Shown here piece after piece: positions 8,279 to 17,597 of a DNA stretch of 64,000 bases. The first letter of the stretch is position 1. Each line of letters opens with the position of its first letter. The notes under the pieces are model-generated. The model was not told where the DNA came from. It saw nothing but the letters and a program-made list of their open reading frames with translations, and searched no databases. Origin of the DNA: Enterovirga rhinocerotis (GTDB taxonomy: Bacteria; Pseudomonadota; Alphaproteobacteria; Rhizobiales; Beijerinckiaceae); contig NZ_SNZR01000011.1 of NCBI RefSeq assembly GCF_004363955.1, positions 372,001 to 436,000 on the forward strand, in the 5' to 3' direction. The position numbers were made by a program, and so were the translations under genes.

Positions 8279-9949
8279 TCAGGCCGCGCGGGCCGGAATC
8301 TCCGCCCGCGGGGGCGCCGGAATGCCGCGGATGAGGTCGGCGCCCTTTTCAGCCAGCATGAAGGTCGCGGCCCCCGTATTGCCGGACGGCATGGTCGGCA
8401 TGATCGAGGCGTCGATGACGCGCAGCCCCTCGACACCGATGACCTTGAGTTCGTCCGTGACGACCGAATCCGCGCGGTCGGCCGGCCCCATCCGGCAGGC
8501 GCCGATCAGATGATAGGCCGTCGAGCCGTCGGTGCGGGCGAAGGTCAGGAGATCCTCGTCGCTCGTCGCCGCCGCGCCGGGCGCTGTTTCCGACTCGATG
8601 AACCGGGCGAGGTGGCTCGTCGCGTAGAGCCGGCGGATGAACCTGATCCCTGCGACCGCGACCCGCTGGTCCCGCTCGGCGGAGAGATACATCGGCTGGA
8701 TCGCCGGGGCCTCGAACGGGTCCGTGCTGCGGGCGCGGACCCAGCCGACGCTTTCCGGCCGCTCCTGGTAGAAGCCGGCGGTGAGGCCCGGAAAGGCGTC
8801 GAGCACGCCGGTCTCGCTCTTCCTGTAGCTGGCCGGCGCGAAGAGAAGCTGGATATCCGGATCGTCGAGCGATTCGTCCGTCTTCCAGAAGCCGCCGGCG
8901 ACCGAGGGGCTGACCGACAGGATGCTCGGCTTGCCCATGAAGTAGCGCGCGATCTCGCGCCAGAGCTTCGGGCCGCTCTGGCAATCGTTGATGGTCTCGA
9001 AGCCGGCCTTCACCCGCGCCACGACGCGGATGCTGTAATGGTCCTGGAGGTTCTCGCCGACCGGCAGGTCCCGGACCACCGGCACGCCGAGCTGCCCCAG
9101 CACGCCGGCCGGGCCGATGCCGGAGATCTGCAGGAGCTTCGCCGTATTGGCGGTGCCGCTGGAGACGATCACCTCCCGCCGCGCCTTGATCTCCCGCGCC
9201 TCTCCGCCCCGCTCGCGACGGTAGCGCACGCCGACGGCGCGGACGCCGTCGAACAGGATCCTGTCGACATGGGCGTCGGTCAGGATCCTGAGATTCGGCC
9301 GCGATTTGGCGGGCTTCAGATAGACCACGGCCGAACTCATCCGGCGGCCCTTGTGGATCTTGCGCTGGTAGTAGCCGGCGTAGCCCTGCTGGGCGCCGTT
9401 ATAGTCCTTGCCGCGCGGCACGCCGACCTCGTGGCAGGCTTCGATGAACGCGTCGCAGATCGGGTGGCGCCAATCGCAATCGGTCACGCGGACCGGGCCC
9501 TCGCTGCCGCGATAGAGCGGATCGGCCTCGCCCTCGGTGATGCGGGATTCGGTCCGCCGGAAATACGGCAGGAGGTCGGCATAGCTCCAGCCGCGGTTGC
9601 CGCGCTGGGCCCAGGTGTCGAAGTCGATCGGCAGGCCGCGCGTGTAGTTCAGCCCGTTGATGGAGGAAGAGCCGCCGAGGGTGCGGCCCTGCGTCGTGTT
9701 GATGCGTCGGCCGGCTGTGCCGTCCGAGGGCTCCGTCGTGAACTGCCACGCGTAGCGCGGGTTCTTGGCGATCTTGATGAAGCCGCCCGGGATATGAATG
9801 AAGGGATGGCGATCCGGCGGGCCGGATTCGATCAGGCAGACGGTCGAGCGTCCGTCCTCGGTCAGCCGGTTGGCCAGCACGCAGCCGGCCGATCCAGCGC
9901 CGACGATCACATAGTCGAATGTTTCGGCTGTTCCCGTACCGGCGGCCAT
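8279..9949 (-). CDS. GMC-family FAD-dependent alcohol/choline dehydrogenase-like oxidoreductase
   Basis: A 556-residue glucose-methanol-choline oxidoreductase. The N-terminal FAD dinucleotide motif VIVGAGSAGCVLANRL lies at about residues 13-28. The second GMC signature region is GRTLGGSSSINGL. The C-terminal catalytic block is YHLIGACRMGP, with the family's later SGNTGAATFMLAEKGADLI. The chosen ATG has a good GAGGAAA ribosome site; an upstream in-frame GTG at 9982 is less likely. Relatives oxidise primary or secondary alcohols to aldehydes or ketones with FAD. It closes the minus-strand arm LysR - BKACE - CaiB - GMC, so its substrate is probably a hydroxylated compound handled by that pathway. 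The exact substrate cannot be read from sequence. Confidence 0.9.
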   Translation of the reverse strand: MAAGTGTAETFDYVIVGAGSAGCVLANRLTEDGRSTVCLIESGPPDRHPFIHIPGGFIKIAKNPRYAWQFTTEPSDGTAGRRINTTQGRTLGGSSSINGLNYTRGLPIDFDTWAQRGNRGWSYADLLPYFRRTESRITEGEADPLYRGSEGPVRVTDCDWRHPICDAFIEACHEVGVPRGKDYNGAQQGYAGYYQRKIHKGRRMSSAVVYLKPAKSRPNLRILTDAHVDRILFDGVRAVGVRYRRERGGEAREIKARREVIVSSGTANTAKLLQISGIGPAGVLGQLGVPVVRDLPVGENLQDHYSIRVVARVKAGFETINDCQSGPKLWREIARYFMGKPSILSVSPSVAGGFWKTDESLDDPDIQLLFAPASYRKSETGVLDAFPGLTAGFYQERPESVGWVRARSTDPFEAPAIQPMYLSAERDQRVAVAGIRFIRRLYATSHLARFIESETAPGAAATSDEDLLTFARTDGSTAYHLIGACRMGPADRADSVVTDELKVIGVEGLRVIDASIMPTMPSGNTGAATFMLAEKGADLIRGIPAPPRAEIPARAA

Positions 9950-10009
9950 GCGTCTTTCCTCTCCATCCATCATGCGCTCCACCGGCTTCAGCCCGAGCGC
10001 GAAGGCGTT

Positions 10010-11257
10010 CTAGATCGCCGATCCCTTCGCGGGTCTTGCGATCGCAGCGATCTCCTCGGACGACACCCCGAGCAGGCCGCCGAGGATGTCCTCGTTGTCG
10101 GCTCCCATCGGCCGGCCGGTGAAGCGCAGCTCGGCCGGCGTCTCGGACAGGCGCGGCACGGCGGCCGGAAGGACGACCTTGCCGATGCGCGGATCGTCGA
10201 ACTCGACCATGTTGCCGCGCGCCTTGAAATGCGGGTCCTCGAAGATGTCCGCAATGGTGTTGAGCGGCCCGCAGGGCACGCCGCCTGCCGAACAGGCCGC
10301 GAGCACCTGCTCCTTGGTCAGGGTGCGGACCCAGTCCGCGACGATGCCGTTCACCTCCGAGCGCCGCTCGAGACGGGCCGCCGTCGTCACGTAATGCGGC
10401 GAGGTTGCGAGCTCCGGCCGTCCCATCACCTCGGCGAGCCGCGCCCACATCTTGTCGCTCGTGCAGGCGATCGCGATCCAGCTTCCGGTCGCGGTCTCGT
10501 AGTGGCTGTGCGGACAGACATTGACCGTGTCGGCGCCCATCCGCTCGCGCACGTAGCCGTGCCTCGCATAGGCGGGCGCGATCTCGTCGAGCAGGCGGAA
10601 GACGGATTCGTAGAGGCCGAGATCGATGAACTGGCCCCGCCCCGTGCGCTCGCGGACGCGAAGCGCGAGGAGGATGCCGATCGCGCCCCACATGCCCGAG
10701 CAGTAATCGGCCATCGAGGTCGAACCCGGCACGACCGGCGGGCCGTCCGCCTCGCCCGCGAGCGTCGAGAGACCGCTGAAGGCATGCGCGATCCGCGCGA
10801 AGCCCGGCTCGTCCTTCATCGGGCCGGTCTGGCCATAGGCGCTGATGCGCAGCATCACGAGGCGCGGATTGATGGCCCGCAGATCCTCGAAGCCGATCCC
10901 CCATTTCTCGAGCGTACCGGGGCGGAAATTCTCGACGACCACATCCGATTGCGCGACGAGCGCGCGGAAGAGGTCCGCGCCTCGCGGCGTCCGCAAGTCG
11001 AGCGTCACCGACTTCTTGTTTCTCGATTCGGACAGCCAGACGAGCGAGTCGCCACATTCGGTCGGGGTCCCGAAGCGCCGGAGGGGATCTCCCACCACCG
11101 GTTGCTCGACCTTGATGACCTCGGCGCCGAAATCGCCGAGGATCGTTCCGCAGAACGGCGCGGCGATGAAGGTGGCGATGTCGAGCACGCGGATCCCTGC
11201 GAGGGGCGCGCTCGGCGACGCATCGCGCGGTGGTTGTCCTGACGGCCCTTCGCTCAC
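10010..11257 (-). CDS. CaiB/BaiF family CoA-transferase
   Basis: A family III (CaiB/BaiF) CoA-transferase of about 415 residues. Hallmarks are LAGIRVLDIATFIAAPFCG at the start, GAEVIKVEQP, and the highly conserved NKKSVTLDLRTPRGADLF followed by DVVVENFRPGTLEKWG. The region around STSMADYCSGMWG should carry the catalytic Asp. I chose the GTG at 11257 because a strong GGGAGG site lies six bases upstream; a longer in-frame start exists at 11332. Family members move CoA between organic acids, for instance onto malate, citramalate, itaconate, formate or carnitine. With BKACE upstream and a CitE-like lyase in the divergent operon, activation of a di- or hydroxy-acid is the likely role (inference). 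Confidence 0.9.
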   Translation of the reverse strand: MSEGPSGQPPRDASPSAPLAGIRVLDIATFIAAPFCGTILGDFGAEVIKVEQPVVGDPLRRFGTPTECGDSLVWLSESRNKKSVTLDLRTPRGADLFRALVAQSDVVVENFRPGTLEKWGIGFEDLRAINPRLVMLRISAYGQTGPMKDEPGFARIAHAFSGLSTLAGEADGPPVVPGSTSMADYCSGMWGAIGILLALRVRERTGRGQFIDLGLYESVFRLLDEIAPAYARHGYVRERMGADTVNVCPHSHYETATGSWIAIACTSDKMWARLAEVMGRPELATSPHYVTTAARLERRSEVNGIVADWVRTLTKEQVLAACSAGGVPCGPLNTIADIFEDPHFKARGNMVEFDDPRIGKVVLPAAVPRLSETPAELRFTGRPMGADNEDILGGLLGVSSEEIAAIARPAKGSAI

Positions 11258-11367
11258 CTCGAACCTCCCGTTTTGTCGCCTTGCCGGCGTTTTCGAACGT
11301 TGGTCACTAGAAGCCGGGGGGCATGTGCGCAATCCGAATTATCGGCCGGATTGTCTCGAATCCAAGA

Positions 11368-12252
11368 TCAATCCGCTGCGAGCCGGAGGAGCCGTTTCGT
11401 CTCCGCGACATCGGCGACGGGGCGCCCGGCCGCATGTGCGATGCCGGCCGCGCGCCGGATGACATCCTCGTTCGGCGGGGCGCCGAGTTCCCCGTAGGGA
11501 TAGTCGCCGATCCCGATCGACAGGTTGCCGCCGCGCCGGATGATCGTATCGGCCAGCGCGAGGAGGTTTCCGCCGAGCACGTTCGCGGTCCAGTGCACGG
11601 AGCGATCGCTCGGCAGGAACGCCAGATGCGCGTCGAGCCCCGCTTCCGTTCCGGGGTGGCCCGTCAGGAAGACGCCGTCGGTCATGTGGAACAGGAGGTA
11701 GACCGGCTCGCCGACGAGGCCGGCATCGACGAGCGCGAAGGCCCGGCGGGTGAAGCCGACCGCCCAGCTCACGAGAATCGGCTTGATGCCGAGCCGCTTC
11801 AGCTCGCCCGCATGGGCGATCAGCGTGTCCGTGCGGTTCTCGTAGATCCGATCCGCATGGGAGAAGCGGCGCGTGACAGGGTCGTAGAGCTCCACGTTGG
11901 CGCTGCCGGTATCGAGGGGCGCGAAATCCGGCTTCGTCGCCGGATCGGCGGCGAGGGCGATGATGGTGTCGATCCGGCTCGCCGGGTCGGCGTCGTTCGC
12001 GACGAAGCCGAGCGTCGGATGGATGAGGATGTCGCAGCGCGCCCGGACCTTGGCGATGATCTCGGCATTGGCCTCGACGGCATTCTCCGGCCCGCCATCG
12101 GGCCGGCGGGCATGGTAGTGCAGGATCGAGGCTCCGGCCTCCCGGCAGCGGACCGCCGTCTCGGCGATCTCGTCCGCCGTCCACGGCACGTGGGGATTGA
12201 TGTCCCGCATCGCATATTCGTTGATGCGGGCTTCGATGATCAGCGGCGTCAT
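11368..12252 (-). CDS. Beta-keto acid cleavage enzyme (BKACE, former DUF849)
   Basis: A 294-residue TIM-barrel enzyme of the 3-keto-5-aminohexanoate cleavage (Kce/BKACE) family. The metal-binding ILHYHARRPDGG block (His-x-His) lies at about residue 43, with ILIHPTLGF, the strand LVSWAVGF, and the C-terminal NLSIGIGDYPYGELG, also diagnostic. Known members condense a beta-keto acid with acetyl-CoA using Zn2+, giving acetoacetate and a new acyl-CoA. It lies directly downstream of a LysR gene and upstream of the CoA-transferase on the same strand. The substrate class differs among BKACE subfamilies and is not decided here. Confidence 0.9.
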   Translation of the reverse strand: MTPLIIEARINEYAMRDINPHVPWTADEIAETAVRCREAGASILHYHARRPDGGPENAVEANAEIIAKVRARCDILIHPTLGFVANDADPASRIDTIIALAADPATKPDFAPLDTGSANVELYDPVTRRFSHADRIYENRTDTLIAHAGELKRLGIKPILVSWAVGFTRRAFALVDAGLVGEPVYLLFHMTDGVFLTGHPGTEAGLDAHLAFLPSDRSVHWTANVLGGNLLALADTIIRRGGNLSIGIGDYPYGELGAPPNEDVIRRAAGIAHAAGRPVADVAETKRLLRLAAD

Positions 12253-12323
12253 GCAGGCGGTTCCTCGTTATCTGGTCCCCGGCGAGGGGGCTTTTCTTGA
12301 TTGATGGCGGCCGGCCGGGCGCG

Positions 12324-13271
12324 TCAGCGGGCCTCCCGGCGTGGCGGGCGCTTCCGCGGCTGCGCTCTCTTCGGATCGATCATCGCGCGGCAGAGCTGGG
12401 CGAGGCGGGCGGCGGCGGGCGACATCTCCTGGCCCCGGAGCGTGATGATGCTCACCTGCCGCAGCAGCGTCGGCGTGATGCGCAGGACGCGGACATCGGG
12501 ATGAGGCGCATCCGGCAGCACCACCTCCGGCAGGATGGCGACGCCGAGGCCGGCGGCGGACATGGCGAAGAGCGTCGGCGCCTGGCTGAACTGGTAGCGC
12601 GCGGTGAGGGCGAGTCCGCGCTCGCGCATCGTGCGTTCGAGCAGGCCGCGCAGGGCGGTCGCGTTGTCGAGGAGAAGGAGCGGGAGCTCCGCCAGCGTCG
12701 AGAGATCGATCGTCGCGCGCCGCCCCCGCAGCATGCTGCGCGGCACGACGGCGTAGAGCGGATCGTCGACGAGGGGCTCGAAGGCGAAGTCCGGTGACGC
12801 CACGGCGGGCCCGATCCCGAAATCGACCTCCCCCCTGCGGATGCTCTCGAAGAGCGGCTGCGAGGTGATCTCGCGGACATGGACGGTGATGCTCGGATAG
12901 TCCGCCATGAACGCGGCGAGCACCGCCGGAAGACGCGTCGAGGCGACGGTCGGCGAGCAGGCGAGGGCGATCCGCCCATGCCGGATGTCGACCTCCTCCT
13001 GGATGCGGCGCAGGCCGCTCTCGACCTCGTGCAGGGCGCGCCGGCCGGCTTCGAGGAACTGCTCGCCGGCCGATGTCAGCCAGACGCGGCGCGTCGTCCG
13101 ATGGAAGAGCGCGATGCCGAGCTGCTCCTCGAGCTGCCGGATCTGGGTCGAGACCGCCGATTGCGAGCGATGCGTGATCTCGGCGGCCTGGCGGAAGCTC
13201 GCGGTATCGGCGACCAGAAGGAAGGTCTGGATCAGCTTGAGATTGACGCGGCTGATGAGCGGGACGGACAC
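12324..13271 (-). CDS. LysR-family transcriptional regulator
   Basis: A LysR regulator of about 315 residues. The winged helix-turn-helix comes first (LIQTFLLVADTASFRQAAEITHRSQSAVSTQI pattern), then the effector domain starting near HGRIALACSPTVAS. It is divergent from the SDR/TRAP operon and upstream of BKACE, so it probably controls both arms of the catabolic island. No ribosome site clearly decides the start: GTG at 13271 is used here, and an upstream in-frame GTG at 13307 is also possible. The ~190-base divergent spacer contains the A/T-rich patch CCTAAAATAATAAACC, a natural place for the promoter and the operator. Confidence 0.88.
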   Translation of the reverse strand: MSVPLISRVNLKLIQTFLLVADTASFRQAAEITHRSQSAVSTQIRQLEEQLGIALFHRTTRRVWLTSAGEQFLEAGRRALHEVESGLRRIQEEVDIRHGRIALACSPTVASTRLPAVLAAFMADYPSITVHVREITSQPLFESIRRGEVDFGIGPAVASPDFAFEPLVDDPLYAVVPRSMLRGRRATIDLSTLAELPLLLLDNATALRGLLERTMRERGLALTARYQFSQAPTLFAMSAAGLGVAILPEVVLPDAPHPDVRVLRITPTLLRQVSIITLRGQEMSPAAARLAQLCRAMIDPKRAQPRKRPPRREAR

Positions 13272-13457
13272 GGGCCGGGGGGATCCGATTGATCGATATG
13301 CCCGCACAATCCCTAAAATAATAAACCTTGTCCAATCACGAGCAGGCCCCTAGTTTCGGCCCGGACGAGGCGATCGGGACGGCGAAGACCGCAAGACGCC
13401 CGGGAGGAGGGGACGTGGGGGAAACGTCGCAGCGGATGCGCGGTGTGGGGCGGCACA

Positions 13458-14234
13458 ATGATGCCTGAGGCGCAGAATCTTCATCGGCTGGACGGTCGGA
13501 CCGCGCTCGTGACCGGCGCGGGCGCGGGGATCGGCGCGGCCGTGGCTGTCGGGCTCGCGGCCGCGGGCGCGTCCGTCGTCCTGGTCGGCCGGCGTTCGGG
13601 GCCGCTCGACGAGGTTGCAGCGGCCGTGGCGCAGGCGGGCGGAACGGCGTCGGTCCGGCCGTGCGACGTTCTCGATACCGAGGCCTTCCGTGCGATCGTC
13701 GCCGGGCTCGACCGGCTGGACATCCTCGTCAACAACGCCGGGACCAACATTCCCGAGCCGATGCTCGAGGTGAGCGAAGATCATCTCGACCAGGTGCTGA
13801 ACCTCAACGTCCGCTCGCTGTATCTCGCCTCGCAGGCCGGCATCCGGAAGATGCTCGATCGTCCCGACCGCCGGAGCATCGGCGGCGCGGTCATCAACGT
13901 GTCCTCGCAGATGGGTCACGTCGGCTCCCCGAACCGGACCGTCTACTGCATGACCAAGCATGCGCTGGAGGGGCTGACCAAGGCGATGGCGGTGGAACTC
14001 GCCCCGCAGGGAATTCGCGTCAACACCCTCTGTCCGACCTTCACCGACACGCCCCTCGTGCGCCGCGTCGTGGATACGGACGAGAAGCGGGACTACCTCT
14101 ACTCGCGCATCCCGATGGGCCGGCTCGCGACGGTCGAGGAGGTCGCGGCCGGTGCCGTCTTCCTCGCCTCGCCGGCGGCCGCCATGATCACGGGAACGCA
14201 TCTGCTCGTCGACGGAGGCTGGACGGCCCAGTAG
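13458..14234 (+). CDS. Short-chain dehydrogenase/reductase (SDR)
   Basis: A classical SDR of about 258 residues. The Rossmann motif TGAGAGIGAAVA is near the N-terminus, NNAG appears as LVNNAGTN, the catalytic Ser is in VINVSSQMG, and the active Tyr-Lys pair is YCMTK. The C-terminal tail GTHLLVDGGWTAQ is typical. It should interconvert a hydroxyl and a keto group with NAD(P)H. It is the first gene of the rightward operon SDR - DctP - DctQ - DctM - CitE-like, divergent from LysR, and is a good candidate for making the keto acid cleaved by BKACE (inference). ATG codons at 13458 and 13461 are both possible; a GTG at 13443 is in frame. Confidence 0.9.
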   Translation: MMPEAQNLHRLDGRTALVTGAGAGIGAAVAVGLAAAGASVVLVGRRSGPLDEVAAAVAQAGGTASVRPCDVLDTEAFRAIVAGLDRLDILVNNAGTNIPEPMLEVSEDHLDQVLNLNVRSLYLASQAGIRKMLDRPDRRSIGGAVINVSSQMGHVGSPNRTVYCMTKHALEGLTKAMAVELAPQGIRVNTLCPTFTDTPLVRRVVDTDEKRDYLYSRIPMGRLATVEEVAAGAVFLASPAAAMITGTHLLVDGGWTAQ

Positions 14235-14318
14235 CGGGCGCTCGCACGTGTCGCGGAGAAGCCGGACGATACCGGTCGCGACGACGCACAATTCAAACAA
14301 GCAACAGGGAGGATCGGC

Positions 14319-15425
14319 ATGTCGAGTTTGAGAGGAATGGTGGCCGTCGGGGCTTTCGCCTTCGGCGTCCTCGCAGCGGCGGTGTCCGGGGCGCAGGCCC
14401 AAGCGACCAAGACCTTGAGGATTCAATCCTCGTTCCCGCCCACGAGCTTCATCGCCGAGAACCAGAAATACTTCGCCGACCGGGTCGCGGCGATGTCGGG
14501 CGGCAAGCTCAAGATCGAGATGCTGCCGGTCGGATCGGTGGTCCCGGCCTTCGAGGTGCTGGACGCGGTCAATGCCGGCGTCATCGACGGCGGCCACACG
14601 GCCATCGCCTATTGGCTCGGCCGCAACCGGGCGGCGACCCTCTTCGGCCCCGCGCCCGGCGGACCGTTCGGGATGGACGTGATCGACTATCTCGGCTGGA
14701 TCAACGACGGCGGCGGCCAGAAGTTCTACGAGGAGTTCTACAAGGACGTCCTCAAGCGCGACATCCATCCGATGCCGCTGACGGCGCTGCCGAACCAGCC
14801 GCTCGGCTGGTTCAAGGAGCCGATCAAGAGCTGGGCGGACCTCAAGGGCAAGAAGTGCCGGCATGCCGGCATCACGGCCGAGGTCTTCGGCGCCGCCGGA
14901 GTCGCGGCGGTGAACGTTCCGGGCGGCGAGATCGTGCCTTCGGCCGAGCGCGGCGTGATCGAGTGCGGCGAGTTCTCCGGCATCGGCGAGGACACGAAGA
15001 TCGGCTTCGCGACGGTCTGGAAGCACTTCTACGCCCCGTCCATGCACGAGCCGGCGACGGTGCTCGAGCTGATCATCAAGGGGCGGGTCTGGAACTCCCT
15101 CGCGCCCGAGCACCGGGAGATCATCCGCTCGGCCGCGATGGACGCCAATATCCGCTCCTCGTTCACCATCAACCGCACCAATGCGGAAGCGATGGCGGCC
15201 GCGAAGGCGCAGGGCGTGACCGTGCACAAGACGCCGGACGACATCCTCATCAAGACGCTCGAGGCCTGGGATGTGATCGCGAAGAAGGAGGCCGAGGTGA
15301 ACCCCTTCTTCAAGAAGGTCTACGAGTCGCAGCGCGAATACGCTTCGAAGGTCGTGCCGTCGCGGCGGTTCAACGACGTGCCCTACTCGATCGGCGCCAA
15401 CTACTACTGGCCTGAGAACAAATGA
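14319..15425 (+). CDS. dctP: TRAP transporter substrate-binding protein (DctP type)
   Basis: A 368-residue periplasmic binding protein. A signal peptide (positive MSSLRGM, hydrophobic core, AQA cleavage near residue 28) is followed by KTLRIQSSFPPTSF and the DctP fold. A clear GGGAGG ribosome site precedes the ATG by six bases. It captures the substrate for the DctQ/DctM permease encoded downstream. Clade members carry carboxylates, keto acids or related anions, but the ligand cannot be named from the sequence alone. A 7-bp GC hairpin follows the stop, the usual way binding-protein mRNA is kept more abundant than permease mRNA. Confidence 0.9.
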   Translation: MSSLRGMVAVGAFAFGVLAAAVSGAQAQATKTLRIQSSFPPTSFIAENQKYFADRVAAMSGGKLKIEMLPVGSVVPAFEVLDAVNAGVIDGGHTAIAYWLGRNRAATLFGPAPGGPFGMDVIDYLGWINDGGGQKFYEEFYKDVLKRDIHPMPLTALPNQPLGWFKEPIKSWADLKGKKCRHAGITAEVFGAAGVAAVNVPGGEIVPSAERGVIECGEFSGIGEDTKIGFATVWKHFYAPSMHEPATVLELIIKGRVWNSLAPEHREIIRSAAMDANIRSSFTINRTNAEAMAAAKAQGVTVHKTPDDILIKTLEAWDVIAKKEAEVNPFFKKVYESQREYASKVVPSRRFNDVPYSIGANYYWPENK

Positions 15426-15430
15426 CGTGA

Positions 15431-15450
15431 CGGCCGCTGCGAGGCGGCCG
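15431..15450 (+). terminator. GC hairpin after dctP (mRNA stabiliser or partial terminator)
   Basis: CGGCCGC (15431-15437) pairs with GCGGCCG (15444-15450) around the six-base loop TGCGAG, starting five bases after the dctP stop. No U-tract follows. The position between binding-protein and permease genes suggests differential expression within one operon. Confidence 0.5.
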
Positions 15451-15601
15451 CTCCGTTCCGCCATGCGCCGCATGGCTCCCCTCCTCCGCGGTGCGGGGGA
15501 GGGACGAGACGAGATGACCCTCCGGCCGTCCGGCTAGCGCCCCTCGGGCGCTCGCATGGCCGCCACAGGCTGCCGACCATGGCCTCAGCGAGATACCAGC
15601 C

Positions 15602-16144
15602 ATGAAATCCACCATCCTGCGCGTGATCGGGGTGATCGACCGCGTGACGGCCTTCACGGGCTATGTGCTCGCGCTCCTGATCGTGCCTCTCGTCGGGGCG
15701 GGCGTCTTCGAGGTCGTCGCCCGTTACGTCTTCAACGCGCCGACGAACTGGGCCGCCGACGTGTCGGTCATGTCCTCGTCGACGATCTTCATGGTGGGCG
15801 CCGCCTATGCGCTGCTGAAGGGCGCGCATATCCGCACCGATCTCCTGTGGGACAACTTCTCGGACCGCACCAAGGGCGCGATCGACGCGGTCGCCTATCT
15901 GCTTCTCTTCCTGCCGGTGATGGCGGTCCTGTTCTTCATCTCGGTGGACGACGCCCTCTACGCCTACCAGATCGGCGAGACCTCTCAGCTCGGTCTCTGG
16001 CGGCCCGTCCTGTGGCCGTTCCGGGCGATGATCCCGCTCGCCGCCGCGTTGCTGTTCTTCCAGGGTATCTCCGAAGTCCTGAAGGCCCTCTGGCAGTGGA
16101 AGACGGGCATCGTGCTGACACACCACGAAAAGATCGAAATCTGA
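15602..16144 (+). CDS. dctQ: TRAP transporter small permease subunit (DctQ type)
   Basis: A 180-residue membrane protein with four predicted helices (about residues 18-40, 52-75, 95-120 and 138-160), the DctQ size and layout. Family marks include VFEVVARYVFNAPTNWAADVS in helix 2 and a helix-4 region with FRAMIPLAAALLFFQGI. It pairs with DctM to form the Na+-coupled TRAP permease in the inner membrane. It sits between dctP and dctM, with 21 bases to dctM. Confidence 0.9.
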   Translation: MKSTILRVIGVIDRVTAFTGYVLALLIVPLVGAGVFEVVARYVFNAPTNWAADVSVMSSSTIFMVGAAYALLKGAHIRTDLLWDNFSDRTKGAIDAVAYLLLFLPVMAVLFFISVDDALYAYQIGETSQLGLWRPVLWPFRAMIPLAAALLFFQGISEVLKALWQWKTGIVLTHHEKIEI

Positions 16145-16165
16145 GGCCGGCCCGGGGCGACTGAC

Positions 16166-17503
16166 ATGGACTTCAACGCTTTTCTGGGCCTCCTGATGAT
16201 GTTCGCGATGATCGCGATCATCTTCGTCGGATTCCCGATCTCCTTCACGCTGCTGTTCATCGCGCTGGTCTTCGGCTCGATCGGGCTCGGCTACGAATCG
16301 ACCTTCTACCTCTCGTATCTCCAGATCTGGGGAACGATGAAGGATGACATCCTCCCGGCCGTGCCGCTCTTCATCTTCATGGGCTACATGACCGAGCAGG
16401 CGGGCCTGATGGAGCGCCTGTTCAAGGCGATCCGGAACATCCTCGCGCCCGTCCGCGGCTCGCTCTATCTCGCGGTCATCCTCACCGCGACCATCTTCGC
16501 CATGGCGACCGGCATCGTCGGCGCGGCCGTCACCGTCCTCGGCATCATGGCCGGGCCGATGATGGCGCGGGCGGGCTATTCCGCGCGGCTCTCGGCCGGC
16601 TCGATCGCGGCCGGCGGCACGCTCGGCATCCTGATCCCGCCCTCCGTCATGCTGGTCGTGATGGGGCCGACGATCGGCGTGCCCGTGAACCTGCTTTACG
16701 CCGCCTGTTTCGGGCCGGGCTTCATGATCGCGGGCCTCTACATCGTCTATACGCTGGTGCGGAGCTTCATCAATCCGAAGCTCGGCCCGCCGGTGCCGGT
16801 CGAGGAGCGGGTGACGGACTGGAAGGAGCTCGTGCGCGAGTTCCTGATCGGCGTCGTTCCGCTCGCCGCCCTGATCGGCTTCACGCTCGGCACCATCCTC
16901 GCCGGTCTCGCGACCGCGACGGAAGCGGCGGCCTGCGGCGCCTTCGGCGCGACGCTGCTGGCGCTGCTCTACGGCAAGCTCAACATCACCGCGCTGCGGA
17001 ATGCGGGCCTCTCCACCGTGACCACCGCCTCGATGGTCATGTTCCTGGCCGTCGCCTCGAACATCTTCGGCGCGGTCTTCACGCAGCTCGGCGCCTCGAA
17101 CCTCATCACGGCCTTCATGTCGAGCCTGCCGCTGCCGGATCTCGGCAAGCTGATCGCGGTGATGGTGCTGATCTTCATCCTCGGCTGGCCGTTCGAATGG
17201 CCCGCCATCATCCTCGTCTTCCTGCCGATCTTCCTGCCGGTGGTGCAGGACCTTCAGCTCGGCCTGTCGGGTGCGGAGCTGATGCTCTGGTTCGGCGCGC
17301 TCGTCGCGGTGAACCTGCAGACGGCCTTCCTCTCGCCACCGGTCGCGATGTCGGCCTTCTACCTGAAGAACGTCATGCCGAGCTGGGGCCTCGGGACGAT
17401 CTACAAGGGCATGTTCGAGTTCATGATCATCCAGATCATCGCGCTCGCCATGCTGCTCACCTGGCCGTCCATCGCCCTTTGGCTGCCGCGGGTGCTGCAT
17501 TAG
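16166..17503 (+). CDS. dctM: TRAP transporter large permease subunit (DctM type)
   Basis: A 445-residue protein with about 12 hydrophobic helices and the classic DctM block ARAGYSARLSAGSIAAGGTLGILIPPS (pieces at about residues 132-165), followed by MGPTIGVPVNLLYAACFGPG. Its second repeat carries ATATEAAACGAFGATLLALLYG. It forms the transport path with DctQ and receives substrate from DctP. Co-directional with a CitE-like lyase 94 bases downstream, it links uptake to catabolism. Confidence 0.93.
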   Translation: MDFNAFLGLLMMFAMIAIIFVGFPISFTLLFIALVFGSIGLGYESTFYLSYLQIWGTMKDDILPAVPLFIFMGYMTEQAGLMERLFKAIRNILAPVRGSLYLAVILTATIFAMATGIVGAAVTVLGIMAGPMMARAGYSARLSAGSIAAGGTLGILIPPSVMLVVMGPTIGVPVNLLYAACFGPGFMIAGLYIVYTLVRSFINPKLGPPVPVEERVTDWKELVREFLIGVVPLAALIGFTLGTILAGLATATEAAACGAFGATLLALLYGKLNITALRNAGLSTVTTASMVMFLAVASNIFGAVFTQLGASNLITAFMSSLPLPDLGKLIAVMVLIFILGWPFEWPAIILVFLPIFLPVVQDLQLGLSGAELMLWFGALVAVNLQTAFLSPPVAMSAFYLKNVMPSWGLGTIYKGMFEFMIIQIIALAMLLTWPSIALWLPRVLH

Positions 17504-17597
17504 CGAGGAGCGGCGGAAGCGCGCCGCTCCTTCCCATCTCACATGGCGCGCCGACGCTTCGCGGGCGCGAAACCTTGACCGAAAGACTCTCGTTCCC

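Noticed and set aside
13350-15473. A minus-strand frame opposite the SDR and dctP
   Set aside because: No recognised motif; both opposite genes are clear.
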